Origin: Podospora pseudocomata
Taxonomy: Eukaryota > Ascomycota > Sordariomycetes > Sordariales > Podosporaceae
NCBI RefSeq assembly: GCF_035222375.1
Contig: NC_085890.1
Span: 3,658,001 to 3,722,000, forward strand
DNA: 64,000 nt
Direction: 5' to 3'
Part shown: positions 43,918-54,767 of the stretch, piece by piece
Layout of the letters: the number at the start of each line of letters is the position of its first letter
Position numbering within the stretch: the first letter of the stretch is position 1
Notes under the pieces: model-generated
Database searches by the model: none
Told to the model about the DNA's origin: nothing
What the model saw: only the letters and a program-made list of their open reading frames with translations
Made by a program: the position numbers and the translations under genes

Positions 43918-46900
43918 ATGAACCCAAGCGATGACAACTCGGATCCGTTGAGACTCATCGATGAGGCTCGAAAGAACAAAAGGTTTTGGTATGCCTGCCG
44001 CAATGGTAAACTCAAGAAGGCCAGAAGGCTTTTGAGGCAGGGGGCCGACGTGAATGTGGAGAGACGTTGCTTCATACTAAAACGTGGTCGTCGAGATGAG
44101 GGGTCAGACTCAGAAATGATCAGTGATGATAGCGGCGCTGACTCGGATGCTGAAACTTTGAGAAGGAACCCCGAAGGCTTTTGGGCAGCATGCAGTGCTG
44201 GAAACATGGAGGAAGCACAACGACAGATGTGGTACTACAAAATGAAACGCAAGCATCCTGAACTTTGGCGAAACCACATGCCAGAAGAGAGCGACTGGGA
44301 CAGCGACGACGAGCAAGAGGACAGAGACAATCAGAGGGAAAAAGACGACCGATATAAGGACTTGGGAAAGGTCTCAGCGCTTTATGTTGCCATTAAGCGA
44401 GCTCATTTCGACATCGCTCTTCATCTCCTCGATCAACCTGGCATTGATAATCTCGCCAAAAAATACACCAAAGAGAAGGAGACTGTGTTGCACAGAGCTG
44501 TAGCGAAGGAAGCAGAAGACGTTTATCAGAAACTTCTCAAGCACCCAGACGCCTGCGAACTTGGCGAAAGTAAGGACAAAGACGGAGATTCGGCAATCCA
44601 AATGGCAGTAATATTCGGCGATGTCGTTGCTACCCGTGTATTGCTAGCTTCCGAATTTGGCAATCCACACTCTCTAGAGAGCCTTCTGTTTCTGGCGGCC
44701 TCCCACCGCCGGTCTAGACCGCCGAAGAATGTTGACGTCGCTCGGCTATTACTCATGAACGGGGCGAGGCTTGGTTTGGAGGACGGAGACGGTAGGTACC
44801 TTACCTAAATACCTCTGTTCTGGAGTTTGTAACACGACCAGATTTGCTGACCTCTGAATAGGAAAAACTACAGCCCTGCAAGCTGCGTGCGCAAGAGAAG
44901 ATGTAGGTATGGTGAAACTGCTCCTAGCCTGGAAGGCTCCACGCATACCAGTTGGGCGTGATGATGCATTGAGACTGGCGGGCGATGAATTGTGGCAGAA
45001 TAAGGACGAGACCAAGCCAGCGTGGAGCAACTCAATTTCGAGGCAACACGAAATTTCAGCCAACTTCAACATCGAAATAACATTTTCATGTGCCTTGGAT
45101 GTCAACGGGGATGGCTCATATACCCGTAACTGGACTCGATCCATGCCAATTAAGGACTTTATGGGGTAAGCTCAGAACCTAGGTACTCGAAGGTTTGTGA
45201 AACGTCACCGTTTATTAATTCATGAGTGCAGCACACGACCTACAGAAGAAAACTTGCTCACCCAACTCGAAGAAGAGTTTGTCAGCGACACGGAGGATGA
45301 TGGAGTTAACATAGAGCCCGAAGATATCGTGCGATGGATTCATATCCCACACACCAATGTGAGTAAGAACCAGTACCTTTTTCTTGACCTTCAGAAGCGT
45401 AAGAAATACGGGGCATTTGTGACAGAGAAAATTCTACCCCCGCAAGACTGATGCTAACTGCTACATCAACACAGATGACATGGGTCAAGGTAGGTAGATA
45501 CCTGGTATTTACCGACTACCTACTCTTACGGAGTTGGCGTAGCATCCTTGAGTTCGTGGCTCACAAAAAGGTTAACAGGATGTTGTTGCCAAATTATGCG
45601 AGTCTTACGGGGAGACCGAAAGCGAGAAGCAGTACTACATGTCCCGCTTTGTCGATGCCACGGCGTGTGCCCGGAACACCGCAGGTAACAGCTACTGTCG
45701 TTTCCCTCACGTATGTCTTCTTTTTTTTCACAATGCCCGGGATGGTAATGACGAAGAGGCTGACCCAACTTGATTCCAACCTCAGGTACAATGCCAACAT
45801 AAAATTGATGGAACCATAACCTCGTCAAAGATTTCCCTTGTCGTAAGTCATCATGATGGTCTGCTTCAGGAAATATCTAAGCACCCACCTAGTAGTTAAT
45901 TACTGTCATTTTGATATCACTAATATGACGGTTCACTAGGTTCCATTTATTGACTTCGAGTCTGAACGGTATCTAAGCCCACATGCAAATCGCCTTTTTC
46001 CCGTTCTCCAAAAACAAAGAGACCTCTGGGATTTGGAGAGTCAATTCGGTCCATACAACGGATCTGTTGGTCTACAGCGCCCAGAAACCTTAGACCAGGC
46101 ATACCATGATGGGTATACGGCTCTCAATCAAACAGACAAAGATCAGGTAGTGTACAAGTGGTTGAAAGAACGGAATTGCGCACCGGGCCCGATACCAACG
46201 ACAGGAGAAGCACCAGCCGCAGAAGGAGCAGGCACAGCCATCCCTGCACTTGGAAGGGTGAATCCTACTATTCAGAACGTAGAAGGCCCAGAACCTACGG
46301 CGCCGGGTGTAGCGGCACCTTTCGTCACAGAGACTGCCACCAGGACAGCTGGAGGAACCAATCCTCCTACCGAAAACGCGGAGACGCCTGAAACAAATAA
46401 CACACCACTGAAGCTTCTCATGGTTCGTCAGTTGTGGATGTGGAAACTGGACGAAAGTGGGACTTATTACTACTGCGTCTGTGCTCTTGCGAATAACCTG
46501 TTGGCTAACACCTAACTAGGAACGATTCTTACAGCAATGCCCCCGAGGTGGGATGGCGAATCCAAAGAGACCCTGTTTGAGATAGTATCGCGGTGTTTGC
46601 CATTACACGCTTGGAGCACCCCTCACGCACTGGTTCAACAGATCCTCCTTCAATGTCTCAGGTTACCTGATGAGTTTGAACAGTCAGGTCTTGGATATCA
46701 CATCTTGGATATCTTTGAGAGCTGGATAGCGAAACAGGAGAATGAAGAAGTGGGGCTTTTTAAGGATTTTCGCCAATTCGTCGAAGACCATGACACCGAC
46801 AGAGAGAACCACGGATTGGATCATGAGTCTCTCAAAATCGGAGGAGAGGTTCAGATCATTTACGAGCTTAAAGACGTTCTGGGAGAGCTTGCCATCCTAA

Positions 46901-47984
46901 AGCAACTATTTACGAATCAGAAGGAGATTGCCGAAAGGTACCACAGCACATGTCCGCAGGGCGACGGGAGCATATCTTACGAGACTTTTATCCAGCAGTC
47001 CCGGATTCGAGCCTTTATTGACCGGGTCGATAGACTTGAAGCCAACGCCACCAGAGTTCTCGCAGCGGTGGGTCACATTTGCTTTGGGGAGTTAAGGACT
47101 AATGGCTGACATTTTAACCGTATACCTCTACTTAGGTGGATCATCTCGTCAGTGTCAAACAAGCTCAGGGCTCTTTTATTGTGTCGAAACTCGCCAACAT
47201 CGAAGCCGTGAAGTCCCGCCAACTGAACAACTACGTGTTGCTTCTTACCGCCGTTACTATCGTTTTTGTAAGTTTCATTTAACTGACGTTGGTCCAGCGA
47301 CTATAATCTCTGCACGGTGCTTATTTCGGTGGTGATTATCGGCATAACTGGACTTGAAATGCGTCTACCCTACGATACTAATAACACCATACCTAGACAC
47401 CTTTGGCGTTTATGCTCGCCCTCTTCGCAATATCGATTGAAGGTTTCCCGCATGACGATACCGGAGAGCCTTTTTATAGGTCTTCCTGGATTACAGGTCG
47501 ATTGTGTGAGTGCATACATGTACCCGAGACTTGTGTTTGACGTCCTCCATAGTTTGATATTGATATCTGTGTCTATTGGGCAGTTGCTGGGGAGTTGGTC
47601 AGTCTTTTTGCGATATCTTTAGGCTTTTTGGCGATAAAGAATGCAAACAAAAGAGATGAGGAAAATCTCAAGCAGCGGCTGAGCAGGGAAAACTCCATTG
47701 TGCTCGCAGTTCGAGGCATACTAGAAGGTCTCCGTCAAATGGTTCATCCCTCGCCTGCACGCTCTGCACAGGATGCCCAAGGCGACCAAAACACCAACAA
47801 TGGAGTAGCTCAAACCGATGAGGTCCCTTTGGCCGACAACAACGGTGGAGGAACTGAAGCTACCGGGGAGGTCCCTCCTGCTCGGGAAAGTCCTCCACAG
47901 CTTAGGCAACGCGGAGCATGGAGACCGCTGCGTGGTGGACAGCAGGGTGAACCAGACTTGGAACTTCAGGAGGTACCTAGGTAG
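43918..47984 (+). CDS. Ankyrin repeat-CorA-like membrane fusion protein
   Basis: Eleven exons read as one frame of 1068 aa: 43918-44791, 44862-45165, 45232-45358, 45475-45489, 45579-45710, 45786-45842, 45940-46456, 46520-47067, 47136-47267, 47397-47496 and 47584-47984. The N-terminal half has degenerate ankyrin units (FWYACRNGKLKKARRLLRQG, ALYVAIKRAHFDIALHLLDQ, TVLHRAVAKEAEDVYQKLL, TALQAACAREDVGMVKLLLA). The second half follows fungal CorA-like proteins: VRWIHIPHTNMTWVKD, then VPFIDFESERYLSPH, MVRQLWMWKLDERTILTAMP, a helical stalk, and two membrane spans (LLLTAVTIVFTPLAFMLALF and GELVSLFAISLGFLAI). The GMN selectivity motif of true CorA Mg2+ channels is absent after span 1 (ISIEGFPHDD instead), so transport is doubtful. 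A Pro/Thr/Ala linker interrupts the CorA part. Confidence 0.86.
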
Positions 47985-48226
47985 TTTTTCAGGACAGCGA
48001 CAACTTACCTGAACCACAGTGGGAGCTTCGAGTGATTAGTCTGAGTGAAACCTAAAGATCACAGCCTTGGAGGTAACGCGGTGAAAAGAACAGAGAGGGA
48101 CAGCAAATTGAGTTGAGTGTTTCGGGTTTCTAGGCACCTTCACCACGATAATAATTGAGACACCAAACCTCAAAGGTACATTAATAGGCCTTTTAGCTAT
48201 CTTTAAAGGCCTTTTCACTATCTTTA
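47985..48226. other. AT-rich gap before the solo LTR
   Basis: Short stretch leading into the 21-bp tandem array. No gene. Confidence 0.4.
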
Positions 48227-48743
48227 TGTTACAACCTGCACCAGGAATGGATACAGACTGCAAGGCAGTACGCCGAAGGTGAATATGACAGGATGATCGA
48301 AGGTTGTGACAAGCGTCTCAGACATGGATTCACTGTCAACAACAGGTTGTTCTAACAAAGAGCTACTGAAAGTAGATTGTAGACAAATGAACTTGAATTG
48401 CTTGCATGAGGAACTGTCTATCTACACCAGCCAGTTCCTCCGTATATATAGACCAGTGGACCGTGGACTGTTGACTTACAGACGGTCCCCGGTCCGCTCT
48501 TGATTGGCCGATACGGGACCGTGGACCCCGCTGCGGTCTCCGGTCCCCATCTCATTGGTCCGTTTGCCCACCTGGACCGTGAGTCCCGCTCGATCGCGCG
48601 GTCCAGTCCTGATTGGTCCCTCGTGGCCCCACTGTCTTCCAGAACCGTGACACCCAGTGGTTCCTGTACAGAAGTATTACGCTTGGGGCGTAACACTTTA
48701 AAGGCCTCTTGACTATCTTTAAAGGCCCTTTAATTGGCTTTTC
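48186..48743. repeat. About 21-bp tandem repeat (four units) split by a solo LTR
   Basis: Units with the frame AGGCC-TTTT-x2-CTATCTTTAA lie at 48186-48206 and 48207-48226 on the left, and 48702-48722 and 48723-48743 (degenerate) on the right. The phase is kept exactly across the inserted element once one copy of its 5-bp duplication is set aside. Confidence 0.75.
48227..48695. mobile_element. Solo LTR of an LTR retrotransposon (fossil)
   Basis: A 469-bp segment bounded by TGTTAC and GTAACA and flanked on both sides by the 5-bp target duplication CTTTA (48222-48226 and 48696-48700). It interrupts a 21-bp tandem array whose period resumes on the far side. No internal coding part or second LTR is present, so it is a solo LTR left by recombination between the two ends of a full element. 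The middle (about 48450-48640) is GC-rich and built of three related ~55-bp units around GGACCGTG. Family (Ty1 or Ty3 type) cannot be told. The identical target duplication argues against great age, but one LTR alone cannot be dated. Confidence 0.75.
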
Positions 48744-49227
48744 AGGTATGTATTATGGGGTTACTTCCTGTTGCTGTCTCAATTATTTTGTGGTGAGGGT
48801 GCTAGGATGTGATTTGGGCTTTGAGAATTTCAACATCTCTTTCAGAGTCACACAAGATACCTCTGGTATCCAATTCCATTAAAGAGTTGGTAAAATAGAC
48901 AAAAAGGGTTTGAGGCATATTTCAACAGCTACCCTACGTGTTACTCGTTGAGGCCTGTTAGCAGTTTTTGAAAGACTTTTAATTACCTCTCAAGGTGTTG
49001 TTGGGAATATCATCCTGTCTTAACCTATGTTACAGCGTCAATCATGCTGTCTACAACTCAACGGTATTGTAGCCTTTTATCACCACAGTAGCCCCAAACA
49101 AGAGATCAACTTCTTTAATGCAATTTTTTGCTGGTCGTTCTCAATGGATGTGCGTAGATTCTACCTTACAAACATGTCTCCTTCGTGTCATACCCCCTCC
49201 ATAAATCCAACATCAACCAAATGCAAT
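48696..49227. other. AT-rich intergenic region
   Basis: End of the 21-bp array followed by AT-rich sequence reaching the 3' end of the P450 gene. No gene seen. Confidence 0.4.
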
Positions 49228-51095
49228 CTAAACCCTACCCCTGAGTCTAACCTCCACCCCCTTCTGCCTCCAAAACCAACTATTCACCGTCTCCCACTCC
49301 CTCTCCCGATCCGCCAGCGTAACCTCATACCTATTCAAAACCGTGGCCACAAGCTTATACGTTTCCACCAACGCCAAGTTCCTCCCCAAACAAATCCTCG
49401 ACCCAGCCCCAAAGCTCAAGTCACAGGCATTCCACTTTTGCATTCTCTTTTTATACTCCTCATCGGTCTCCCCACCTTTGACATCCCGCAACCACCTCTC
49501 AGGCCTAAACTCGTCCGCATCAGAACCCCAAACAGTCTTGTTCCTGTTGCCAATATAAGGATTGATACCAACGGCCACCCCGCCAGGAACAAAGTTGCCG
49601 TTGGGAAGGGTGAACCCCTCAGCAGGGACATAACGCTCAAGCGGCATAGCCACAGCAGGATGAACACGGAGCGCCTCCCTGACCACAGCCTCGAGGTAGG
49701 GCAGCTGGCGAGCTTGAGAGTAAGGAAAGGCGTTGGAGTTTTCAATCCCCGCTGAACGAATCTCCCCTACCAGACGGGCGTAGACGGCTGGGTTCTTCAA
49801 GACGTAGTAAAAGATGGCTCGGATAGTGATGGCTGTCGTGTCTGCTCCCGCGATGAGGTTGACGAGTAAATACCCAAACACCATGCCGTCGTGGACGGTG
49901 TCGGGATGGGTATTCTTGGAATCGATAAAGTGTTGGAGGTAGTCGGGGACCTTGGGGTTGAAGTTCTTGTCTTGACCTTGCATGCGGGCGATGAGAGAGG
50001 TCATGGCGATGTTGGTGACGTTGCTGAGGTTGGGGGGACCGATGCGGAGGATGGGGTTCTTGTCGAGGAGGAAGTCCAGCCAAGGGATCTGGCCGACGGA
50101 GACGAAGTAGTCGAGGGATTTGTCGGCTGTGGCGATGGAGCTGTCAAAGTCGTGACCTTGGGTCATGTAGCCGAAGGATTTGGAGAAGGTGACCGAGGTG
50201 ATGAGGTCCCAGGCATCTGGAGAGGAAAGACGAGTTAGCTGCCTGTGTGTGATTGAAGGGAGATGAGAATGCAAAGATAGGTAGGCAGGGGAACTGACAG
50301 AATGCAACCCATTCTCCAAAATCACAGGTCCCCTGACCGCATTTGGCAAAACGATTGTCGAGCTGTTGCATGAGCTCTCCGAGAACGTTGTCCATGTGTG
50401 ACTCGAGGGCCAGTACACTGCCGAGAGAGTAATGCTTGACAATCGGACGCTTCATTTGAGCGTGCTCAGTCTGATCGGTGGTGCTGAACATATCTATTGT
50501 GTTGTCAGCCACAACTCCCAGGACGTCCGGGCATTGAAGGCAACAAACGGTAGGTAATTTTCCCATTGACGAGGGCACTGTTGTTGTGGTAGAACTCGGT
50601 CTGAGAAGTTTCGATGTTAGCAAAGTTGACGGCATAACCTCGTTGTAGGTAGGAACACAAACCTTGCGCCATTTTCCATCAGTGCCATACAACACTTTGG
50701 ATAACTCGGGGTAATCGAGATCCAGTAAGTTGGGACCAATGCGCACCACTGGTCCATACTTGTCGTGAAGCCTCTTCATGGTCAACTCATACTTGCCGGT
50801 TCTCACATGGTAAAGACGCCAGAGGTTTGTGTATCCTGATTGTGACAGTATGATCAGCACATGCCGAGCATAGGGTGGCTGACTGAGAATGGGCAAACAT
50901 ACCGGCGAGGAAGGGGCCTGGATACCCACGCAATGGAGATGTAGCCCATGAAAATGTGAACCAAAGAAGCAAAGTGACAATGGGAGCAACAAGCACAGTC
51001 ACAGCCAGTCTGGCCAGAACACGACAGTCTAAAGTGGACAGACTCTCGTAGCGGAAAGCGACGAGTGAATCGAGGATTCCGTTTGATGTCGACAT
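49228..51095 (-). CDS. Cytochrome P450 monooxygenase
   Basis: Membrane-anchored heme monooxygenase, 533 aa from five exons (50903-51095, 50663-50835, 50549-50600, 50299-50493, 49228-50216). The N-terminal anchor is LARLAVTVLVAPIVTLLLWF, followed by the hinge PLRGYPGPFLAG. Conserved parts: helix I AGADTTAITIRAIFYYV, ExxR in VVREALRVHP, a PERW-type motif DEFRPERWL, and the heme loop LSFGAGSRICLG with its Cys ligand. Exon joints restore NGKITYHMFSTTDQ and GEWVAFYAWDLITS. The order of motifs and YHNNSALVNGK...FSTTDQTEHAQMKRPI recall pisatin-demethylase-like fungal P450s. The substrate is unknown and no biosynthetic core gene is adjacent. The third exon (52 nt) is short, so its ends carry a 1-base uncertainty. 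Confidence 0.94.
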
Positions 51096-52477
51096 CCTGA
51101 TGTTGCTGCGTGTGTGAGAAAAAGATACAACAGGCAGCCCAGCTTCGGAAAGAATATCCAAGGACAAAAGTTGCTTTTCACAAGGCAGTTCCGGTGTATA
51201 AAGCCCCACGAGCATGCTTTCTGCCCCGCCCCCCTACCCCCCCCCCCCTGATATTTCCCCTGATTAGTTTACCCCCAACATCCCGATATCATTCCTGCCC
51301 CCTCGCTCACTTAGGTTCAGTCTTTCTGCTCGCAGCGAGAAGCCCACACAGTGCCGAGAGGCTGACTGTAGTACCGGGAGAAGGGGCCAGATGTGGTGAC
51401 GGGGCCCAGGTCTAGCGGCACTGTAGTGACTGGGCACAAATGTTGATCTCAAACCAGCTATCTCGTACGCTTCAACGCCGCTTCATTTAGAAACAAGGCT
51501 ATATTGGATGCCTTATGCGTGTGGTAGCCAGACAAATTGCACATTTGGGAATTCAAACACGTAACATCAAGCTAATATTTTCTGACTGCTCATCAAGCTG
51601 TGGCCAGGAGGGCGTCAACCCCTGAGGCGGAAAGTCAACAAATTTTCGAACATGTCATCTCACACTGAAAAGCAGAAAGAAGGGTGAGAGTGGGGACAAA
51701 CCTCGGATATACCTCCGTGATCAACCACGGCTTGCCTGATTTGGCAGGGGAACACGAACCTTGGGTTCATGCTGCCTGGGACAGAGAACACTACCTGTAG
51801 ATACAACAGTGAGAATGTAGCTGCCGGCAGTTTGATCAGGCAATAGTTGGACAGTGCCAGACTTTCTTCGTCCAAAAACTGTGTAGATCTTGCAATGAGA
51901 CGGTGGGGCAGTGCGTCTATCCATGAGGCCCCTGTGTTACATTGCGTTCTTCAAGGCCTCGGCATCACTAGCGTGGGTGGCTTTCCAGGAAATGGAACTC
52001 CGCTTCTGACAGCGGGTGCGGCCCCTTTCCCGTTTCTGGTCTGTGTCACTCTGGGGTTGGATCCTTCGCCTTACCCTCCCGTCCTTGGCAACGGGGAATC
52101 TTGTCCAGACACGCATGGTTGAACTCAATAGCAAGTCCTGATCAATGACTGTCAACTCTCTGGGAATGAGGAGGTAGACACACTACTTCCATTGAACTTC
52201 CCTTCTGTCATATCTAACGCCACTCTGGCACCACTTCGAAATTCCAAATGCACAAAAGAGGAGATACTTAGACGCCACAATCCATTGCAGTCCCCGGCAA
52301 GGAGAATCTGGCAACCCGTTATTGGGTGACCCGAAATGCTGGGTCTGAATATTGTTTGAAGCTCCGCTCCTGGCCCGGGAAACTTCCCCGGCAGCCCCTG
52401 CCATGCCTGATCATCTTATACATCATATCATGGCAGCAGATCACCCAGTTATCCTGGCACGCACACTGTACTTTCTT
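51096..52477. other. Intergenic region, no gene seen
   Basis: 1.4 kb between the P450 start and the end of a decayed kinase gene. A C-run of about 13-15 bases lies at 51230-51250. Frames at 51.6-52.4 kb are short and unconvincing. Confidence 0.45.
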
Positions 52478-53235
52478 CAGTTTCCCAAATCTTCACCGGC
52501 TTCTTGCATTTTCCCCGCTTTGGAAGTCAGAAATTCCAGCAACTCCAGCGAATCGTCCTCCTCGCCCAACGCAACCGATGGTCTCTTGCGCATGTAAAAT
52601 GGAAACTCAAACGCCGCGCTTGGAAGAAACCGGCATACTCTCAGTCGACTATCGCTTTTATGCGCAACGTCTCAGGGTTAACGATTACATTGTGCTGTGA
52701 GCAGTCACCATGACAAAAGACGTAATCTTCACCGTCTTTTGCCTCCGACTCCTTTCAGGACGACCAGTTGTCTTCTCTGGGTGATCCCCAAGACATGATA
52801 CGGAGGGATCACAATCCCGGATGGTCCACCGAGGCGCTTGGGTTTGATTCCTTTCAACTTAGCCAGGTGTTTCTCCAGCTCCATACGAGCGGCGGCCTTC
52901 TGCGTCTCGTCTTTCAAGTCTGACATGTTGACCCCGTCAATGTTTTGAAATATCAGGTAGTAGGCGTCGTCGTCTTCAAAGCCGCAGTATATGTCGGGGA
53001 CAGGGATGTCGGTGTGCTGCCGGATGAAGCGGAGCGCGGCAGCTTCGTTCATGAGGAGCTCTTTCCGCAGTCGAGGAACGTGGGTTTTGCCTTTCCAGTT
53101 GGTGATGACTTCTTTTGGTCGGAGGGACCTCTTGATGAAGGCGTTGCCGCGAATATAGTACTTTCTTTCGGGTGTCACATCGAAGCAGCCATCTTCTCTG
53201 GCTGGGTGCGGTTCTCGTGGCTTCGGGTTAGACAT
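52478..53235 (-). pseudogene. Decayed APH/ChoK-type kinase-like gene
   Basis: The N-lobe is open from 53235: MSNPKPREPHPAREDGCFDV, TPERKYYIRGNAFIKRSL, KELLMNEAAALRFIRQHTDI and LKGIKPKRLGGPSGIVIPPY. These are features of a common fungal aminoglycoside-phosphotransferase-like family. The frame then ends at 52729, but the C-lobe is still legible on the same strand in other frames: EDYVFCHGDCSQHNVIV (catalytic loop; HGD here, usually HND), ETLRIKAIVD then a stop where the family has Trp, EYAGFF, and a last frame with EFPFYMRKRPSVALGEED to EDLGN and a stop at 52478. At least two frameshifts and two in-frame stops are needed, too close together for introns. About 250 codons in all, the full family length. 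A host gene relic, not expected to give active kinase. Confidence 0.8.
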
Positions 53236-53716
53236 TGAGCTTCGGAAATGACTAAGAACTGTTATTGCTTTTTTTTTGGTGCCCGGTAAGTTTCACTGAG
53301 TTTTCGGTTTACAAGTTGCGAAGCAGCGAGGTGGAAACTGAAGGATGGGCAAAAAAAGAGCGCCATTACAAAGGCGGGGAAGCAGGCGGATAGCGAAGGC
53401 ACAGCACTTGGAACCCAAACGCACGTTGGCAGTTTCAAGAATGCTCCATTGGGTAATACAACCTACACCAGACGATTCCAGTGATCCCATATCTCGGTAT
53501 CACAAAGATCTGTCCAGGTTTCTGGGTCGACAACAGGCTAAGTATCTCTTGGATATAAGATGTCCAAGAGCCTGCTTGTGAAGCAAACTTCTGTCATTTC
53601 AGAACCTACCTACCTATTCAGCATTGCATCAGAGGCCAACTTGTCAAAATCATCTAGAACATATACGGATCACGAACGCCCACCAGCCTCTCAAATCGAA
53701 ACAAGAAACGTTCAGC
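53236..53716. other. Intergenic region upstream of the microprotein
   Basis: Contains a TATA-like GATATAAGATG near 53551 and a leader rich in A and C before the ATG at 53717. No other gene. Confidence 0.4.
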
Positions 53717-53809
53717 ATGCCTTCAGAGGTCTATTCTTGCAAAAACTGCGGGACCGAAGTCTCAAGCACCCAACCAAAGTGTCCATCATGTGATAAGGCC
53801 CCTGCTTAG
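53717..53809 (+). CDS. 30-aa zinc-ribbon microprotein candidate
   Basis: ATG at 53717 opens 30 codons: MPSEVYSCKNCGTEV, then KCPSCDKAPA. Two CxxC knuckles (CKNCG and CPSCD) spaced by 12 residues form a complete minimal zinc ribbon, as found in larger proteins. The frame is open further upstream (to 53624) but that stretch is not protein-like, and the leader before 53717 (AAGAAACGTTCAGC) looks like a fungal 5' UTR. A TATA-like site lies about 165 bp upstream. A chance frame of 30 codons is common, but a chance double CxxC ribbon that fills the frame is not. Function unknown. Confidence 0.45.
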   Translation: MPSEVYSCKNCGTEVSSTQPKCPSCDKAPA

Positions 53810-54767
53810 ATCGATGGGGAGATGCCGGCAGTCAGGACTGTTTTCAACAACTCGCATAATCCTTCTGTGCATCTCTCATAAAATGAAGACACTTCAGATG
53901 CTGCAGACTATGCTATGCACTCATGTACTAGGGTAGCACAATATAACTCTGCCGTACTTTATCATACCTTGCCTGTGCACGGTGCGGAAGATCCCCCCAC
54001 AGTCCCGACGGCAGGCAAATCCAAGAACAGGAAGTGTCAACGAGAGACGTTGCTAAGTGGTTGCCGGTTTCTTCAATACCTACCTGTCACATTCTAGAAC
54101 CTTGCCGTTGTCACGTTTCATTGCATACCTGTCAGCTCACGTAGGTAGGTACCTTGCTTTGCTTGTTTTCCTGCATTCTGGATACCCTGCTGAAGAACGT
54201 CCAACTTGATGATGAGCAGTCCCTTGCACGGAGCGGCCGGCACTCAACTCGCTTCACCCCGATGCCACCCAACCCCTGACGCCGCCAATACCCGTTTGAT
54301 TTACTCGAAGAGCGAGACGACATCGAGGACACCGAGAACCCGGTAACCCGGTCGAAATTTGCGCGCCACAGTCTTGTCTGCTTATCTGACTCTTTGATGG
54401 ATTCGCTGATCATTTCAACGGCCGAGACCCTGCGGCCTTCCATGAACATGGATAGAAACCGGTATTGAGACTTTTCCTTCAGATTTCTTCTTCTGGTGAT
54501 CTCTTGCTGAATCCTGGCATGAGATATCTCCGAGAGTGGCATCAGGGGCAGCTGCGAGTCTTCGGGTACAGTCCGTTATGTGACGACAACCACAACAAAA
54601 AGGTAGATGTCTACACTGCCGTCTCCCGAAGATTAAAACTTGGACAACCTCAAGTAGGTAAGAACAGAACAACTCACACCTACGATATATATCCACTTGT
54701 TGACTTCAATCCGAGAACGAGTCAAATCTAGAAACCAAATTGAGACCGACATCAACTTGCCTTTATC
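53810..54767. other. Intergenic region with one weak minus-strand frame
   Basis: Upstream of the rhodopsin-like gene. It includes the weak frame at 54132-54542 and several TAGGTA words (54140-54155, 54655); nothing else. Confidence 0.4.
54132..54542 (-). CDS. Hypothetical basic protein, doubtful
   Basis: 136 codons from MPLSEISHARIQQEITRRRN. The first half is charged and helix-like (FLSMFMEGRRVSAVEMISES, IKESDKQTRLWRANF); the second is Ser/Arg-rich without shape. No family recognised, a weak start context and no supported introns. It may be an exon of an unrecognised gene or chance. Confidence 0.22.
   Translation of the reverse strand: MPLSEISHARIQQEITRRRNLKEKSQYRFLSMFMEGRRVSAVEMISESIKESDKQTRLWRANFDRVTGFSVSSMSSRSSSKSNGYWRRQGLGGIGVKRVECRPLRARDCSSSSWTFFSRVSRMQENKQSKVPTYVS

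Noticed and set aside
52478-53235. RIP (repeat-induced point mutation) as cause of the kinase decay
   Set aside because: The clearest Trp-to-stop change is TGG to TGA, which is not the CpA-to-TpA product expected of RIP; frameshifts are not RIP either.
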